Below, piece by piece: positions 23,984 through 31,590 of a stretch of 49,148 nt of DNA (positions within the stretch are counted from its first letter, which is position 1; each line of letters opens with the position of its first letter). The notes under the pieces are model-generated. The model was not told the origin of the DNA. It ran no database searches and saw nothing but the letters and a program-made list of their open reading frames with translations. This DNA is from a virus. The stretch is taken from the IMG/VR virus record IMGVR_UViG_3300018877_000054, positions 1 through 49,148 of that record; one strand, given 5' to 3'. The translations under genes were made by a program, and so were the position numbers.

Positions 23984-25732
23984 TCACCCCCTTAACAGGT
24001 CGTTAATAGATACAACCTCAACAGTTCCACTCGGTTCGGCCTTTACCAGGCGCTTCATAACCTCTGTGTGAGCATTCAAAAGGGCCGCAAACCCGTCGAT
24101 TTTCCGGTAGCGACCCACTTTCGTCGGTATTTTATTGCGATTTCGATCCTCAACCATCTTGACGTTGTTCACATACCAACGGAACAGGCGATTGTTGTTG
24201 AAGATCACGTTGCCGTCGATGAAGCGTTCCTTGATGTCGTCTACCGCTGGGCCAAGAGTAAGGTACCCTTGTCTGACGACCTCCGTGTTGAAACCATAGT
24301 TGTTTAAGGCTTCAACCAATCCAAACGCTTTGGCCGGGTCATACGCGATTTTTTCGATAATAAAGCGTTCCGACTGTTTTACGAACCAATCGAATATGAG
24401 CTCCTTTCGGATATATTCGGCCTCCACAATGGTTAATAAGCCGTCTCTTTCATACTCCCGGTATGGAATCTTTTCGTTCTCCAGCAGCACCTTTTTCTCC
24501 GGCACCCAGGAATGGGAAATCACAAATACCTCCCCAGTCTCAACGATTGGGAACTCCAGACAGGCGCTGGTGAAGTCCTCCGAATCGGATAAGTCGAAGG
24601 CTCCCACACACGGGATGTGACGAAACTCGTCTGGATCGCGTACCTTGTTGTTTCGTTTCAATGTGTCGAAGTCCAGGAAGGACTCTTCCGAGTTGTTGAC
24701 AAAGATATTGAATCTTTTGGTGATGAAGTCGCTGCGCTCAGAGGGCGTTCGTTTTGCCTTTTCCCAATCCTCAATCATGTCAGCCAGCTTAACCGAAACA
24801 CCCATATTCGGATTCGCCTTAACCCACATCTCAGGCTGATCAAACTCGCTCTCATCATCCAACTCCGCTAGATAATAGAACGTTCTTTCATCAGTGATCA
24901 CGCCATTCAAGACGTCTGTGCCCTGCTCATAGTAGTTCACCAGTGGACCATCCAATTGATAACCGGCAGTCGTGATGTAAATCAGCAGTGGCTGCTCCCT
25001 CGATGCTCTGGAGTTTTTGATGACGTTGATCAGTTTGTAATCCTTGTACTCATGGATCTCGTCGAACACACCGATATGCGTGTTCAAACCGTCCAACTTC
25101 TCCGAGTCGGACGCCTGCGGTTCGATCTTTGAGAAGGTTTTGTCGTAGTGGATGGCCTCCCGAAGAGGTCGGAATCGTGTTCTCAGCTTAGGCGAAGCCT
25201 TCACCATCGCTTTGGCTTCATCGAAAAGAAGCCTGGCTTGCTTCATGGAGTTGGCCAGGAGTGGGATGTCAGCTCCATGCTCACCGTCTTTGCTAACACC
25301 GTACAACGAGACTCCGGAAATTTTCGTGGTCTTACCATTTTTTCGGGCGACAAAAATAAGCCCCTCTTTGAACCGTCGCAATCGGGTACCTTTGTGGACC
25401 CATCCAAATAGGCTGCCCAACACAAAATGCTGCCATGGCTGAAGAATGAGCTGCTTGAAATTCCCTTTCGACGGCTTGCAATATTTCTCGATGAATCTGA
25501 TTGGCCGGTGACCGAGCTCTGGATCAAAAACATACGGAAAATCGTCCGTACCTGCTCTCTTCAAATCGTTTAAGTGGCGCTGGCAGGCCAATATCACCTT
25601 TTTGCTGGCAATAATGTTGCCACTCACGACTTGTTCGGCGTACCAGGTGGTCAGCAATTCTGGAGAGGCTTTCGTAAGCACATGAACAGATCCCGTTGAA
25701 TTAGAAATCGTCGAAGTCATCTTCATCGCCAT
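23984..25732 (-). CDS. Terminase large subunit
   Basis: 582 residues. The ATPase domain has the HK97/lambda-like pattern (LQPWQHFVLGSLFGW, RRFKEGLIFVARKNGKTTKI with Walker A RKNGKT near 135, and FDEIHEYKDYKL as Walker B). The nuclease half shows CVGAFDLSDSEDFTSACLEF, KIAYDPAKAFGLVEALNNYG and C-terminal VDDIKERFIDGNVIFNNNRL. It packages DNA and cuts it. The ATG at 25732 overlaps the end of the small subunit by 32 bases; AAGG lies 6 bases before it. Confidence 0.94.
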   Translation of the reverse strand: MAMKMTSTISNSTGSVHVLTKASPELLTTWYAEQVVSGNIIASKKVILACQRHLNDLKRAGTDDFPYVFDPELGHRPIRFIEKYCKPSKGNFKQLILQPWQHFVLGSLFGWVHKGTRLRRFKEGLIFVARKNGKTTKISGVSLYGVSKDGEHGADIPLLANSMKQARLLFDEAKAMVKASPKLRTRFRPLREAIHYDKTFSKIEPQASDSEKLDGLNTHIGVFDEIHEYKDYKLINVIKNSRASREQPLLIYITTAGYQLDGPLVNYYEQGTDVLNGVITDERTFYYLAELDDESEFDQPEMWVKANPNMGVSVKLADMIEDWEKAKRTPSERSDFITKRFNIFVNNSEESFLDFDTLKRNNKVRDPDEFRHIPCVGAFDLSDSEDFTSACLEFPIVETGEVFVISHSWVPEKKVLLENEKIPYREYERDGLLTIVEAEYIRKELIFDWFVKQSERFIIEKIAYDPAKAFGLVEALNNYGFNTEVVRQGYLTLGPAVDDIKERFIDGNVIFNNNRLFRWYVNNVKMVEDRNRNKIPTKVGRYRKIDGFAALLNAHTEVMKRLVKAEPSGTVEVVSINDLLRG

Positions 25733-26015
25733 TCACAACCTTCTTTCGCTGGGCAGGCGTCAATCCCAGCGACTTCAGCAGATTGTTCAGTGTCTGGACC
25801 GTCTTGGTGAGCTCGATCGATAGAGGATTTTTAACCAAGTTTTTTGCCCCGGCCTTGTTGGTGTACTCGTACATCAAGTCGGACTCTTTCACTTCCTTTT
25901 GCAGACGTCTGTAAAACTGGTGGGTTTCGACGTACAGCTTGATCAGTTGTTCGTCCGACTCTTTATAGTCATCACCTAAATATTCACGCAATAACTTTGC
26001 CGTTGGCACCGCCAT
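25701..26015 (-). CDS. Terminase small subunit, P27 family
   Basis: 104 residues. KNPLSIELTKTVQTLNNLLK followed by LGLTPAQRKK is the P27-type terminase small-subunit C-terminus; the N-terminus (LLREYLGDDYKESDEQLIKL) is helical and would bind DNA at the packaging site. It pairs with the large subunit, with overlapping genes, and lies next to the HNH gene, the arrangement of HK97-type cos phages. Confidence 0.9.
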   Translation of the reverse strand: MAVPTAKLLREYLGDDYKESDEQLIKLYVETHQFYRRLQKEVKESDLMYEYTNKAGAKNLVKNPLSIELTKTVQTLNNLLKSLGLTPAQRKKVVNGDEDDFDDF

Positions 26016-26119
26016 GTCGTATCCCCCCTTTCATGAAAAATTGTCCGCGGTGTGAACGAAGGGGCCCCCGCCGGTCCCGGTGGGTGCCCCTTGAAATTTG
26101 GAGGGTAGGGGGGGTACCC
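26016..26119. other. Possible cos (DNA packaging) region
   Basis: 104 non-coding bases between the HNH nuclease and terminase genes with long C and G runs (GGGGCCCCC at 26060-26069 and a GGTACC-centred run of G and C at 26104-26121) and a CCGGTCCCGG motif. HNH-cos-terS-terL order is typical for cohesive-end phages with 3' overhangs. No overhang can be assigned from sequence alone. Confidence 0.35.
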
Positions 26120-26428
26120 CTACCACACCTCTTCATTTGCTTTCATCTTGATCACCAACGCCTTCCGCTTCCTCTCCGGTATCTTTTTCCCTCCGCCTTT
26201 CTCTGGATGTTCCTTGTTGTGACACGAGGGACAGATGCTCTCCAGGTTATTCGGATCAAGCGCAAGCTCCGGCGCCTCTTCCAGCGGCTTGATATGATGC
26301 ACCGTGTTCGCTGGAGTCAGTTTTTTTCTTTTCAAGCATAGCTGACAAAGGTGGTTGTCCCTGTTAAGGACGTACTCCCTGCACTTCAACCAGGCTGCTG
26401 ATTTGTAGAACGCTTTGGTGTGCTTCAT
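26120..26428 (-). CDS. HNH endonuclease
   Basis: 102 residues. The Zn-coordinating CxxC pairs (HLCQLCLKRK and SICPSCHNKEH) frame the HNH core NTVHHIKPLEEAP and the final histidine. HNH proteins next to terminase are needed with TerL and TerS for specific DNA cutting and packaging in HK97-like phages. A leftward promoter is possible upstream (TTGTGA, 16 bases, TATAAA). Confidence 0.92.
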   Translation of the reverse strand: MKHTKAFYKSAAWLKCREYVLNRDNHLCQLCLKRKKLTPANTVHHIKPLEEAPELALDPNNLESICPSCHNKEHPEKGGGKKIPERKRKALVIKMKANEEVW

Positions 26429-26673
26429 ACATCATCACTGCCATTTGTATATTTATAATTTTATTTCCCGACCTCACAAACCCTTGATACGACTGATTTT
26501 TCAGCGTGAAATTTCGGGCTTCATTTGATCGTTTTACGTTTTTTATTGCATAAAAATTAAAAATCACTCCAGTTCACCATATCTTATATTCTGTTGCACT
26601 CAGGCACCCCGATTTTTTTCAAAGCTGGCACGGCTTCAATTCATTTTCAGAAAACGAGTTCCACACTGGCTAT
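26429..26673. other. AT-rich gap upstream of the packaging genes
   Basis: No gene recognised on either strand. The right part is the 3' flank of the recombinase gene. A leftward promoter-like TTGTGA-N16-TATAAA lies near 26454-26481, a candidate start for the late packaging and head operon. Confidence 0.4.
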
Positions 26674-27246
26674 TTATGATGCACTGTTGTATTTGAACTT
26701 CAAGACAGCCTTGTTGATGGTGTCCTGGGTGACACCGATGTATCGCAAGGTGATCGACGGATCGCTGTGGCCGAATATCTCCATGAGAAGTCCAATGTTC
26801 TTTTCGCTGGCCATGTACAGGTGATAGCCAAAGGTCTTGCGTGTGGTGTGGCAGCCAATTGATCGTAGGCCATATTTCCGACACACCTTGTTCAGCATTT
26901 TGTAGACGGTACTGCGGTCCAACTCGCGCTTTACTTTCAACTTCTGTTTGCGCTGCCGGCTGGAGAATAACCAGTCATCGTCGTCTTTGTCTGCGATGTA
27001 ATCCGCGATTGCCCGACGCAGATCAGGATGGATGGGAAGCATGACCCACTTCTTGTTTTTCTTCTGCCTGATCTTTATCTCTTCCCCTCGAACGTCCCGC
27101 ACCTTTAACCGGAGCATGTCCGAAATCCTCAGGCCGGTATAGATGCCGACATTAAAAAGCGCATGGTATTTGAGATTCTCTTCCCTGAGGTCCTTATTGA
27201 TCGCCTCAATCACGAGAGTGTCACGTATCGGCTCAACTGCGTTCAA
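26674..27246 (-). CDS. Short tyrosine recombinase (catalytic domain only)
   Basis: 190 residues, TTG start. The catalytic set is visible: R40 in YTGLRISDML, a lysine in IRQKKNKKWV, H and R in CHTTRKTFGYH, H in GHSDPSITL and tyrosine in LRYIGV. It lacks the arm-binding and SAM-like N-terminal domains of the full integrase (386 residues) at 43484. Such truncated recombinases next to terminase occur in Bacillus and Paenibacillus phages; their role is not settled (possible dimer resolution or late-DNA processing). Confidence 0.85.
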   Translation of the reverse strand: MNAVEPIRDTLVIEAINKDLREENLKYHALFNVGIYTGLRISDMLRLKVRDVRGEEIKIRQKKNKKWVMLPIHPDLRRAIADYIADKDDDDWLFSSRQRKQKLKVKRELDRSTVYKMLNKVCRKYGLRSIGCHTTRKTFGYHLYMASEKNIGLLMEIFGHSDPSITLRYIGVTQDTINKAVLKFKYNSAS

Positions 27247-27280
27247 TTATCACCACCACCCGGTTGAGTTTGTTTTGGAA

Positions 27281-27311
27281 AAGAAAAAGCACTCTCAGAT
27301 TGAGAATGCTT
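27281..27311 (-). terminator. Terminator after the 54-residue membrane gene
   Basis: Minus strand stem AGCATTCTCA with TGAGAGTGCT (complement of 27289-27311, one or two G-T pairs), followed by TTTTTCTTTT. Confidence 0.75.
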
Positions 27312-27321
27312 CTGACAGACA

Positions 27322-27486
27322 CTACCTTGTCAAAATTCTGAATTTCTTTTCAGCAAACTTGATGATTGGTATCGCACCAAGTATCATCCAACCATACCAT
27401 GGCATCACGTTAACGAATGCCTTGCCGAATAATATCATCGTGTTGAGCATACTGAGTATAATTTCTTTCTGGTTTAAAACGAACAT
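27322..27486 (-). CDS. 54-residue membrane protein
   Basis: ATG at 27486 follows GGGAGGTGATTCG. One long hydrophobic segment (MLNTMILFGKAFVNVMPWYG, then WMILGAIPIIKFA) and a basic end suggest a small inner-membrane protein. It is a stand-alone gene with its own terminator, convergent to nothing and divergent from the beta gene. Function unknown. Confidence 0.55.
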   Translation of the reverse strand: MFVLNQKEIILSMLNTMILFGKAFVNVMPWYGWMILGAIPIIKFAEKKFRILTR

Positions 27487-27635
27487 CGAATCACCTCCCA
27501 CCAGTAACTTCGGCAGAAAGGACTGTTAACCTACAACTTTCGTCCGACAATTTATGACAACCAACAGGAAAATAGTACTAAATTGGAGAACACACATTGC
27601 GAATGAACAAAATTTCACGGGAGGTTGAAATAGTC

Positions 27636-28775
27636 ATGTTTGACCACAAACACTATGTACCCGTTCTGAAGTGGAAACGAGGTGAGCAAAAAGCACTTGA
27701 ATATCTTGCCCAACCACTTAAGCAGTACATGACACCTATAGTAGAAATCCCTCCGATATCCTATGGAGAAGTTGAAGATCGGTCCACGATATTAGGATCA
27801 AACTTAAATGGAATTGGAAGAGAGGTTACTCAGGCTTGGAATTCGACCGCTCCTATTTTTATTGATTGTACCCAATTAGAAGTTGACGAACAGCTTTCAA
27901 TGAGTAATGGACAGCACTTTTTGGAGTACATCATTGATGACATCGAAAATCATGGCACAATAGCAATCCCTGTCGCTAATCTTGCACACTACGATCCCTT
28001 TTTTGACTCATTAAAGGACGTGATCACTCGTTATGGAAGAGGCTTTTGCCTTCGAATAAAGCGGGGTGAATTGAACGATTTGAATACCCTCATGCGACAC
28101 ATTAACGGGTTACTTGCGTTCATGGACTTAACACCCAATGATGTTGATTTAGTGCTTGATTACGATTTTGTAGGGGACGATACTTCATCTGCGGTTTTTT
28201 CTCAAATAATTCTGAACATAATACAATTTCCACATTTAACTGATTGGCGTACCTTCAGTATTATTGGAACTTCCATGCCAGCAATTCTTCGAATGAGACC
28301 AAATACTTTATCAGCCATTACTCGTGTTGAATGGGAGGTATACAAACACATTATCAAATTCAAAAATGGGTTGGGCCGAATTCCTACGTTTGGTGATTAT
28401 ACAATCAACAACCCCACATATGGTGAATTCGACCCTTCGTACATGCAAGTAGCCGCCACTATTCGTTACACGGTGGTGAATGACAATTTCCTTATTTTCA
28501 GGGGGGCGACAACTAGAGGACCTGGCGGGTTCCAGCAATATATCTCGTTAGCGAAAGATGTTATTGCTCATCCCGAATATATCGGAGCAGGGTACTCTTA
28601 TGGGGATCAGTACATTTATGATTGTGCCCATCAACAAAACGGTGTAGGAACTGGTAGTCATGAAACATGGCGTCGTGCTACCGCAAATCACCATCTGACA
28701 TTGGTTATTAACGAACTCGCCAACCTTCACGGCTCTTCAACGTCTGGTTCACCAATTGCTTCAGTTCACCCATAG
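27636..28775 (+). CDS. Beta-family protein (T4 beta-protein-like)
   Basis: 379 residues from ATG 27636 (GGGAGG 11 bases upstream); TTG 27597 with GGAG is an alternative adding 13 residues. The opening MFDHKHYVPVLKWKRGEQKA and PIVEIPPISYG match the beta protein family (PF14350), whose members are found in phages and mobile elements and whose function is not settled. Plus-strand and AT-rich, so it is a cargo gene with its own promoter-like sequence (ATGACA, 16 bases, TACTAA near 27553-27580). Its last 68 bases overlap the convergent sce7726-type gene. Confidence 0.8.
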   Translation: MFDHKHYVPVLKWKRGEQKALEYLAQPLKQYMTPIVEIPPISYGEVEDRSTILGSNLNGIGREVTQAWNSTAPIFIDCTQLEVDEQLSMSNGQHFLEYIIDDIENHGTIAIPVANLAHYDPFFDSLKDVITRYGRGFCLRIKRGELNDLNTLMRHINGLLAFMDLTPNDVDLVLDYDFVGDDTSSAVFSQIILNIIQFPHLTDWRTFSIIGTSMPAILRMRPNTLSAITRVEWEVYKHIIKFKNGLGRIPTFGDYTINNPTYGEFDPSYMQVAATIRYTVVNDNFLIFRGATTRGPGGFQQYISLAKDVIAHPEYIGAGYSYGDQYIYDCAHQQNGVGTGSHETWRRATANHHLTLVINELANLHGSSTSGSPIASVHP

Positions 28776-29283
28776 GGACATGCTCCACAAGTCTCTCGTA
28801 TAACACATTTTTTGGCTTGCTCAAGACACCTTTGTGCAAGCCTTTTTCTTTTAGGAGAGCGAGTACCTCATCTCTCCAGAGTAATTGAACAAGCGAATAT
28901 GGATCTTGCGAGGGATTTTTCCTCCCCCTTTTATCATACTTCATTCTTGCCTGTCCTTTTTTATTTGTGACAACAATGATACCCCACCAATCTGGAACCA
29001 TTTCTTTTACCTTGTCCAGATAATCATGCGCAGTAACAATTGTCACTTTGTCAAATACCTTGTTATAATCATCCATCTGACTTGGCAGTCTACTGAGGGT
29101 ATCGCTCTCACTCTTAATCTCATATCCGTGGATTACTCCGTTAACCACCGCAATATCTATGCGTGACTGCCCAAGACAGATTCCCATCTCATTGATTATC
29201 AGTGTATCTGGTTCTTGAATATGTTTCGCTTGTAACTTTTCGAGAAGAACCTCTCGAACATCTGAGTCCCTTAACTTTTCCAT
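28708..29283 (-). CDS. sce7726-family protein
   Basis: 191 residues. LRDSDVREVLLEKLQ, then SRIDIAVVNGVIHGYEIKSE (D..E.K pattern of a PD-(D/E)XK-like core) and DTLSRLPSQMDDYNKVFDKV match the sce7726 family. The last part (PDWWGIIVVTNKKGQARMKY) is conserved with it. The E-x-K arrangement suggests a nuclease-like fold, not proven. Members often stand beside a beta-family gene, as here. It overlaps that gene tail-to-tail by 68 bases, giving two convergent mRNAs with complementary ends. AT-rich. Confidence 0.82.
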   Translation of the reverse strand: MEKLRDSDVREVLLEKLQAKHIQEPDTLIINEMGICLGQSRIDIAVVNGVIHGYEIKSESDTLSRLPSQMDDYNKVFDKVTIVTAHDYLDKVKEMVPDWWGIIVVTNKKGQARMKYDKRGRKNPSQDPYSLVQLLWRDEVLALLKEKGLHKGVLSKPKNVLYERLVEHVPMGELKQLVNQTLKSREGWRVR

Positions 29284-29384
29284 GCATGCATCCCGTTCCT
29301 TAGATTCTATACGTTAGTGTACTTAGACGTTTGGTGGTATATTCCTGCTTTGACGCATAAATCCCGCCCCGTCTCCATGAAGGT

Positions 29385-29440
29385 GAAAAGGGGGGTTCTC
29401 GTGAAAGAAAGCTCCTTTCACTTATAGGTGGCAATTACCC
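29385..29440 (+). ncRNA. Possible distant relative of the DUF3800-locus RNA
   Basis: GAAAGCTCCTTT (29407-29418) and GTGGCA (29428-29433) match the core of the tandem RNAs at 3796-3807 and 3812-3817, with 9 instead of 4 bases between them. The pairing differs: GTGAAAG (29401-29407) pairs with CTTTCAC (29415-29421) and GGGT with ACCC around it. No promoter or terminator is obvious for it. Similarity of 12 bases could be chance or local descent. Confidence 0.35.
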
Positions 29441-29484
29441 GACAGAATGACTCATTGAAACTAAAAATAATAAAATGCATTTTT

Positions 29485-29523
29485 AATACGTATGTTGACA
29501 CGTATTAATCTGTGTATTATAAT
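29485..29523 (+). promoter_or_regulatory. hicAB promoter with inverted-repeat operator
   Basis: Perfect TTGACA (29495-29500), 17-base spacer, TATAAT (29518-29523). AATACGT (29485-29491) and ACGTATT (29500-29506) form an inverted repeat overlapping the -35 box; it is a good candidate for autoregulatory HicB binding. Confidence 0.8.
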
Positions 29524-29544
29524 TAAATCAAGGAGGGAGGGACA

Positions 29545-29745
29545 TTGAAAAGTTTTTCGTCACACGACCTAATCAGACTAATCAAGAAGAACGGTTGGTA
29601 CTTGGTACATACGGTAGGTAGCCACCAACAGTTCAAACATCCGACAAAAAAGGGCAGGGTAACGATACCCCATCCGAAGAAAGACCTACCACTCAAAACG
29701 ATCAAAAGCATTCTCAAACAAGCAGGGCTAACCGAGGAGGAATAA
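29545..29745 (+). CDS. hicA: HicA-type mRNA interferase toxin
   Basis: 66 residues, TTG start 29545 with AGGAGGGAGG just upstream. It is a dsRBD-like fold protein with the family motif GSHQQFKHPTKKGRVTIPHP, where the histidine of GSHQQF is the catalytic residue. In HicA toxins RNA cleavage stops translation. It is first in the pair with hicB 32 bases downstream, and the promoter with an operator palindrome is just upstream. The compact unit is a phage-stabilising or anti-phage cargo. Confidence 0.93.
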   Translation: MKSFSSHDLIRLIKKNGWYLVHTVGSHQQFKHPTKKGRVTIPHPKKDLPLKTIKSILKQAGLTEEE

Positions 29746-29777
29746 ACCTCCTCCCCCTGCAAAGGAGGTTAATATAC

Positions 29778-30209
29778 ATGGTTGAATCCAAAATTAATAA
29801 AAATGACAGGTACATTTATCCTGCAATTTTTGACTACGCAGACGACGGAATATCCATTGAATTTCCCGATTTACCTGGTTGCATTACTTGCGGTGATGAC
29901 GACGAAGACGCGTTGCGTATGGCAAAAGAGGCCATGGCTCTACACCTTTACGGCATGGAGCAAGATGGGGATGCAATTCCCGAACCTACAAAAATTAAAA
30001 ATATAAAAGTGGAGCCTAATCAAGTCGTGGTACTTGTTGAGGTATGGATGCCACCTTTCCGCGACGAAATGGAGCAGAAGGCCGTTAAGAAAACACTCAC
30101 CATTCCGAAGTGGCTCGATGACCTAGCATTGGAGCATAAGGTCAATTTTTCCCACATCCTTCAAGATGCTCTGAAACAATACCTCGGCGTGAACGATCGG
30201 CGCCAATAA
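29778..30209 (+). CDS. hicB: HicB-type antitoxin
   Basis: 143 residues, ATG 29778 preceded by AAAGGAGG. The N-terminal degraded RNase H-like domain reads YIYPAIFDYADDGISIEFPD then LPGCITCGDDDEDALRMAKE. The C-terminus KKTLTIPKWLDDLALEHKVN then FSHILQDALKQYL is a ribbon-helix-helix DNA-binding domain for autoregulation. It neutralises HicA by binding. The spacer to hicA and shared promoter mark one operon. Confidence 0.93.
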   Translation: MVESKINKNDRYIYPAIFDYADDGISIEFPDLPGCITCGDDDEDALRMAKEAMALHLYGMEQDGDAIPEPTKIKNIKVEPNQVVVLVEVWMPPFRDEMEQKAVKKTLTIPKWLDDLALEHKVNFSHILQDALKQYLGVNDRRQ

Positions 30210-30221
30210 ATAAAGCATAAA

Positions 30222-30261
30222 AATAAACAGACCAGCCTATCCAACAAGGAACAGGCTGGTC
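30222..30261 (-). terminator. Terminator at the convergent hicB / sigma gene ends
   Basis: GACCAGCCT (30230-30238) pairs with AGGCTGGTC (30253-30261). On the minus strand it is followed by TGTTTATTTTTA, the stronger side; on the plus strand by a moderately T-rich run, so it can also end hicAB. It overlaps the last codons of the sigma-like gene. Confidence 0.75.
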
Positions 30262-30743
30262 ATTGTTCTTTCTGTAATCTTAGCGCTTGCTCTCTTAATG
30301 TACGTTTCCACACTGCTGACTGAGATATTTAGCAGTTCTGCAATCTCCGCATGAGTGAAGCATTCCCCGTGCGCCAGCACATAACACTCCCGTTCCCGAT
30401 CGCTAAGAGTACACAGCGCATCCTCGATTTGCTGCCGTTCCCACTCTGTCAAGTTGGCCGGGCTGCCTGCGGTCGATCGCGAAACAAAAGCCTGCATGCG
30501 GATCGGGTCCATCGGTTTCTCGCGCTGATAAGCAGCCAAACGTTCCACTCCCCGCTTGTTCCCCGGTCGGCGCCCGGTCTCCAACCATTCAATGACGAAA
30601 GCAACATCTCCGATCATCTCTGAAATGATTTGCCGCTCAGCTAATGCCTGGTCATCCAGCACCTTCTCGCCTTCTCTGCGGGCTTCGTAGGCACGTGCCA
30701 GAGCCCTCCTAGTCTCTTTGTATTCCCGAAGCAATCCCTGCAT
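30237..30743 (-). CDS. Phage late-gene sigma-like factor (region 4)
   Basis: 168 residues from ATG 30743 (GGGAGG 7 bases upstream). The C-terminus EDALCTLSDRERECYVLAHG then CFTHAEIAELLNISVSSVET then YIKRASAKI is a sigma-70 region 4 / LuxR-type helix-turn-helix. The N-terminal half is helical and charged. It sits upstream (in transcription) of the terminase genes, separated by cargo, and fits the Xpf/ArpU type regulators that switch on the late operon in Bacillus and Enterococcus phages. Its promoter is not apparent; it may be read through from the early region. Confidence 0.8.
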   Translation of the reverse strand: MQGLLREYKETRRALARAYEARREGEKVLDDQALAERQIISEMIGDVAFVIEWLETGRRPGNKRGVERLAAYQREKPMDPIRMQAFVSRSTAGSPANLTEWERQQIEDALCTLSDRERECYVLAHGECFTHAEIAELLNISVSSVETYIKRASAKITERTMTSLFLVG

Positions 30744-30763
30744 GAGAACCCCTCCCATTGCGT

Positions 30764-30991
30764 CTATTTGCGCCTGTTACCCCGGTCTTTAAGGAATCGC
30801 CGCGCCCCCACATCTCCCATCAAACGCCGGTACTCTTCCAGTGAGATTTCTTCCGCTGGCTGCCCGGGCTGTTTCCGTTGTTTTTCTCTCTGCCGTAGCC
30901 GTTCCTGCGCGCGCTGGACATGCTCGGCATAGTTGATCGGTTTTTTCTCTCTCTTCTGCTTGAACTCCATGATGTCTCTAATTTTTGCCAA
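30764..30991 (-). CDS. Small basic phage protein
   Basis: 75 residues, TTG start 30991 with AGGAGG 8 bases upstream, reading MAKIRDIMEFKQKREKKPIN. Highly charged helical middle (QRAQERLRQREKQRKQ) and acidic-aromatic EEISLEEYRRLMG. Four basic clusters suggest nucleic-acid or scaffold binding, but there is no recognised family. It directly precedes the sigma-like gene. Confidence 0.55.
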   Translation of the reverse strand: MAKIRDIMEFKQKREKKPINYAEHVQRAQERLRQREKQRKQPGQPAEEISLEEYRRLMGDVGARRFLKDRGNRRK

Positions 30992-31086
30992 GGCCCGTCC
31001 CTCCTCTCTGGCAAAATAAAAAGGACGCCAGAACACACCCATTTTGGGTGAAGATTCTGACGCCCTCCGCTTTTCGGTCAGGCTAT

Positions 31087-31284
31087 TTATTTGGCTTTTC
31101 TGTAACGCTTCCGTTTGGTTTCCTCGGTATCAAGTAGCTTGTCATCCTGGGTTATGATCGTGAACTTGTGATGAGCTTCCAACTTGCAGCTTTCCACGAT
31201 GTTACCGTCCTCGATGATAACCACTCTGACACCTTTTTCTAAGGGATATTTTACCACAATCTCTTGTTTTTCAACAGCGCTCAT
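31087..31284 (-). CDS. Small phage protein, XtrA/DUF3954-like
   Basis: 65 residues. EIVVKYPLEKGVRVVIIEDG then FTIITQDDKLLDTEETKRKR: a short beta-rich piece and a charged tail. It is reminiscent of XtrA/YqaO-like Bacillus phage proteins, but only weakly so. The ATG at 31284 follows GGGGGAACGGAAG. Function unknown. Confidence 0.5.
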   Translation of the reverse strand: MSAVEKQEIVVKYPLEKGVRVVIIEDGNIVESCKLEAHHKFTIITQDDKLLDTEETKRKRYRKAK

Positions 31285-31311
31285 CTTCCGTTCCCCCTGT
31301 CCAATTACCCG

Positions 31312-31367
31312 TGTTATAATGGTGGTGCGAACATTTTTTCGGGCTCCTGCTTAGGGGCTTTTCTTTT
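31312..31367 (+). promoter_or_regulatory. Extended -10 promoter and early terminator upstream of the micropeptide
   Basis: TGTTATAAT (31312-31320) is an extended -10. About 20 bases later GCTCC (31343-31347) pairs with GGGGC (31354-31358), followed by TTTTCTTTT, an intrinsic terminator. This predicts a short leader RNA of about 40 bases, as found ahead of some toxin genes. A second weaker promoter (TTGACG 31370-31375, 16 bases, GATACC 31392-31397) can drive the micropeptide itself. Confidence 0.5.
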
Positions 31368-31429
31368 GCTTGACGGATGATTTTTCATTGTGATACCTTG
31401 TCCGTATACCTCCGAGGGGAGGTGAAGAG

Positions 31430-31492
31430 ATGAACAGAGTGGTAATGCTTATCGCATTTCTCGCATTCTGTTTGGCATTGGTGAAGCTATAA
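31430..31492 (+). CDS. 20-residue hydrophobic micropeptide, type I toxin-like
   Basis: ATG at 31430 is 7 bases after GGGGAGG, an optimal ribosome site. It reads MNRVVMLIAF then LAFCLALVKL: a single hydrophobic segment ending in a lysine, like the holin-like small toxins (TxpA, BsrG families) in Bacillus prophages, though shorter. It stands alone on the plus strand among minus-strand genes, with its own promoter, a large downstream hairpin (31498-31533) and a terminator (31565-31590). An antitoxin RNA was not identified. Confidence 0.5.
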   Translation: MNRVVMLIAFLAFCLALVKL

Positions 31493-31493
31493 C

Positions 31494-31590
31494 TCACCAT
31501 TGGGTTCCACAACATTCACTGTGGTTCCCAATGTGATAATAACCAAAAATAATAAGTAAACCGTGTCTCAGTTATGAGGCTTTTTTATTT
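31494..31590 (+). terminator. Stem-loops ending the micropeptide transcript
   Basis: CATTGGG-tt-CCACA (31498-31511) pairs with TGTGG-tt-CCCAATG (31520-31533): a 12-pair hairpin with a symmetric TT/TT bulge. After it GTCTCA (31565-31570) pairs with TGAGGC (31575-31580), then TTTTTTATTTT. The second hairpin is the terminator; the first may be an RNA stability or antisense-pairing element. Confidence 0.65.

Noticed and set aside
27143-27529. Plus-strand 128-residue reading frame
   Set aside because: The minus strand here carries a better small gene with a ribosome site and terminator (27322-27486).
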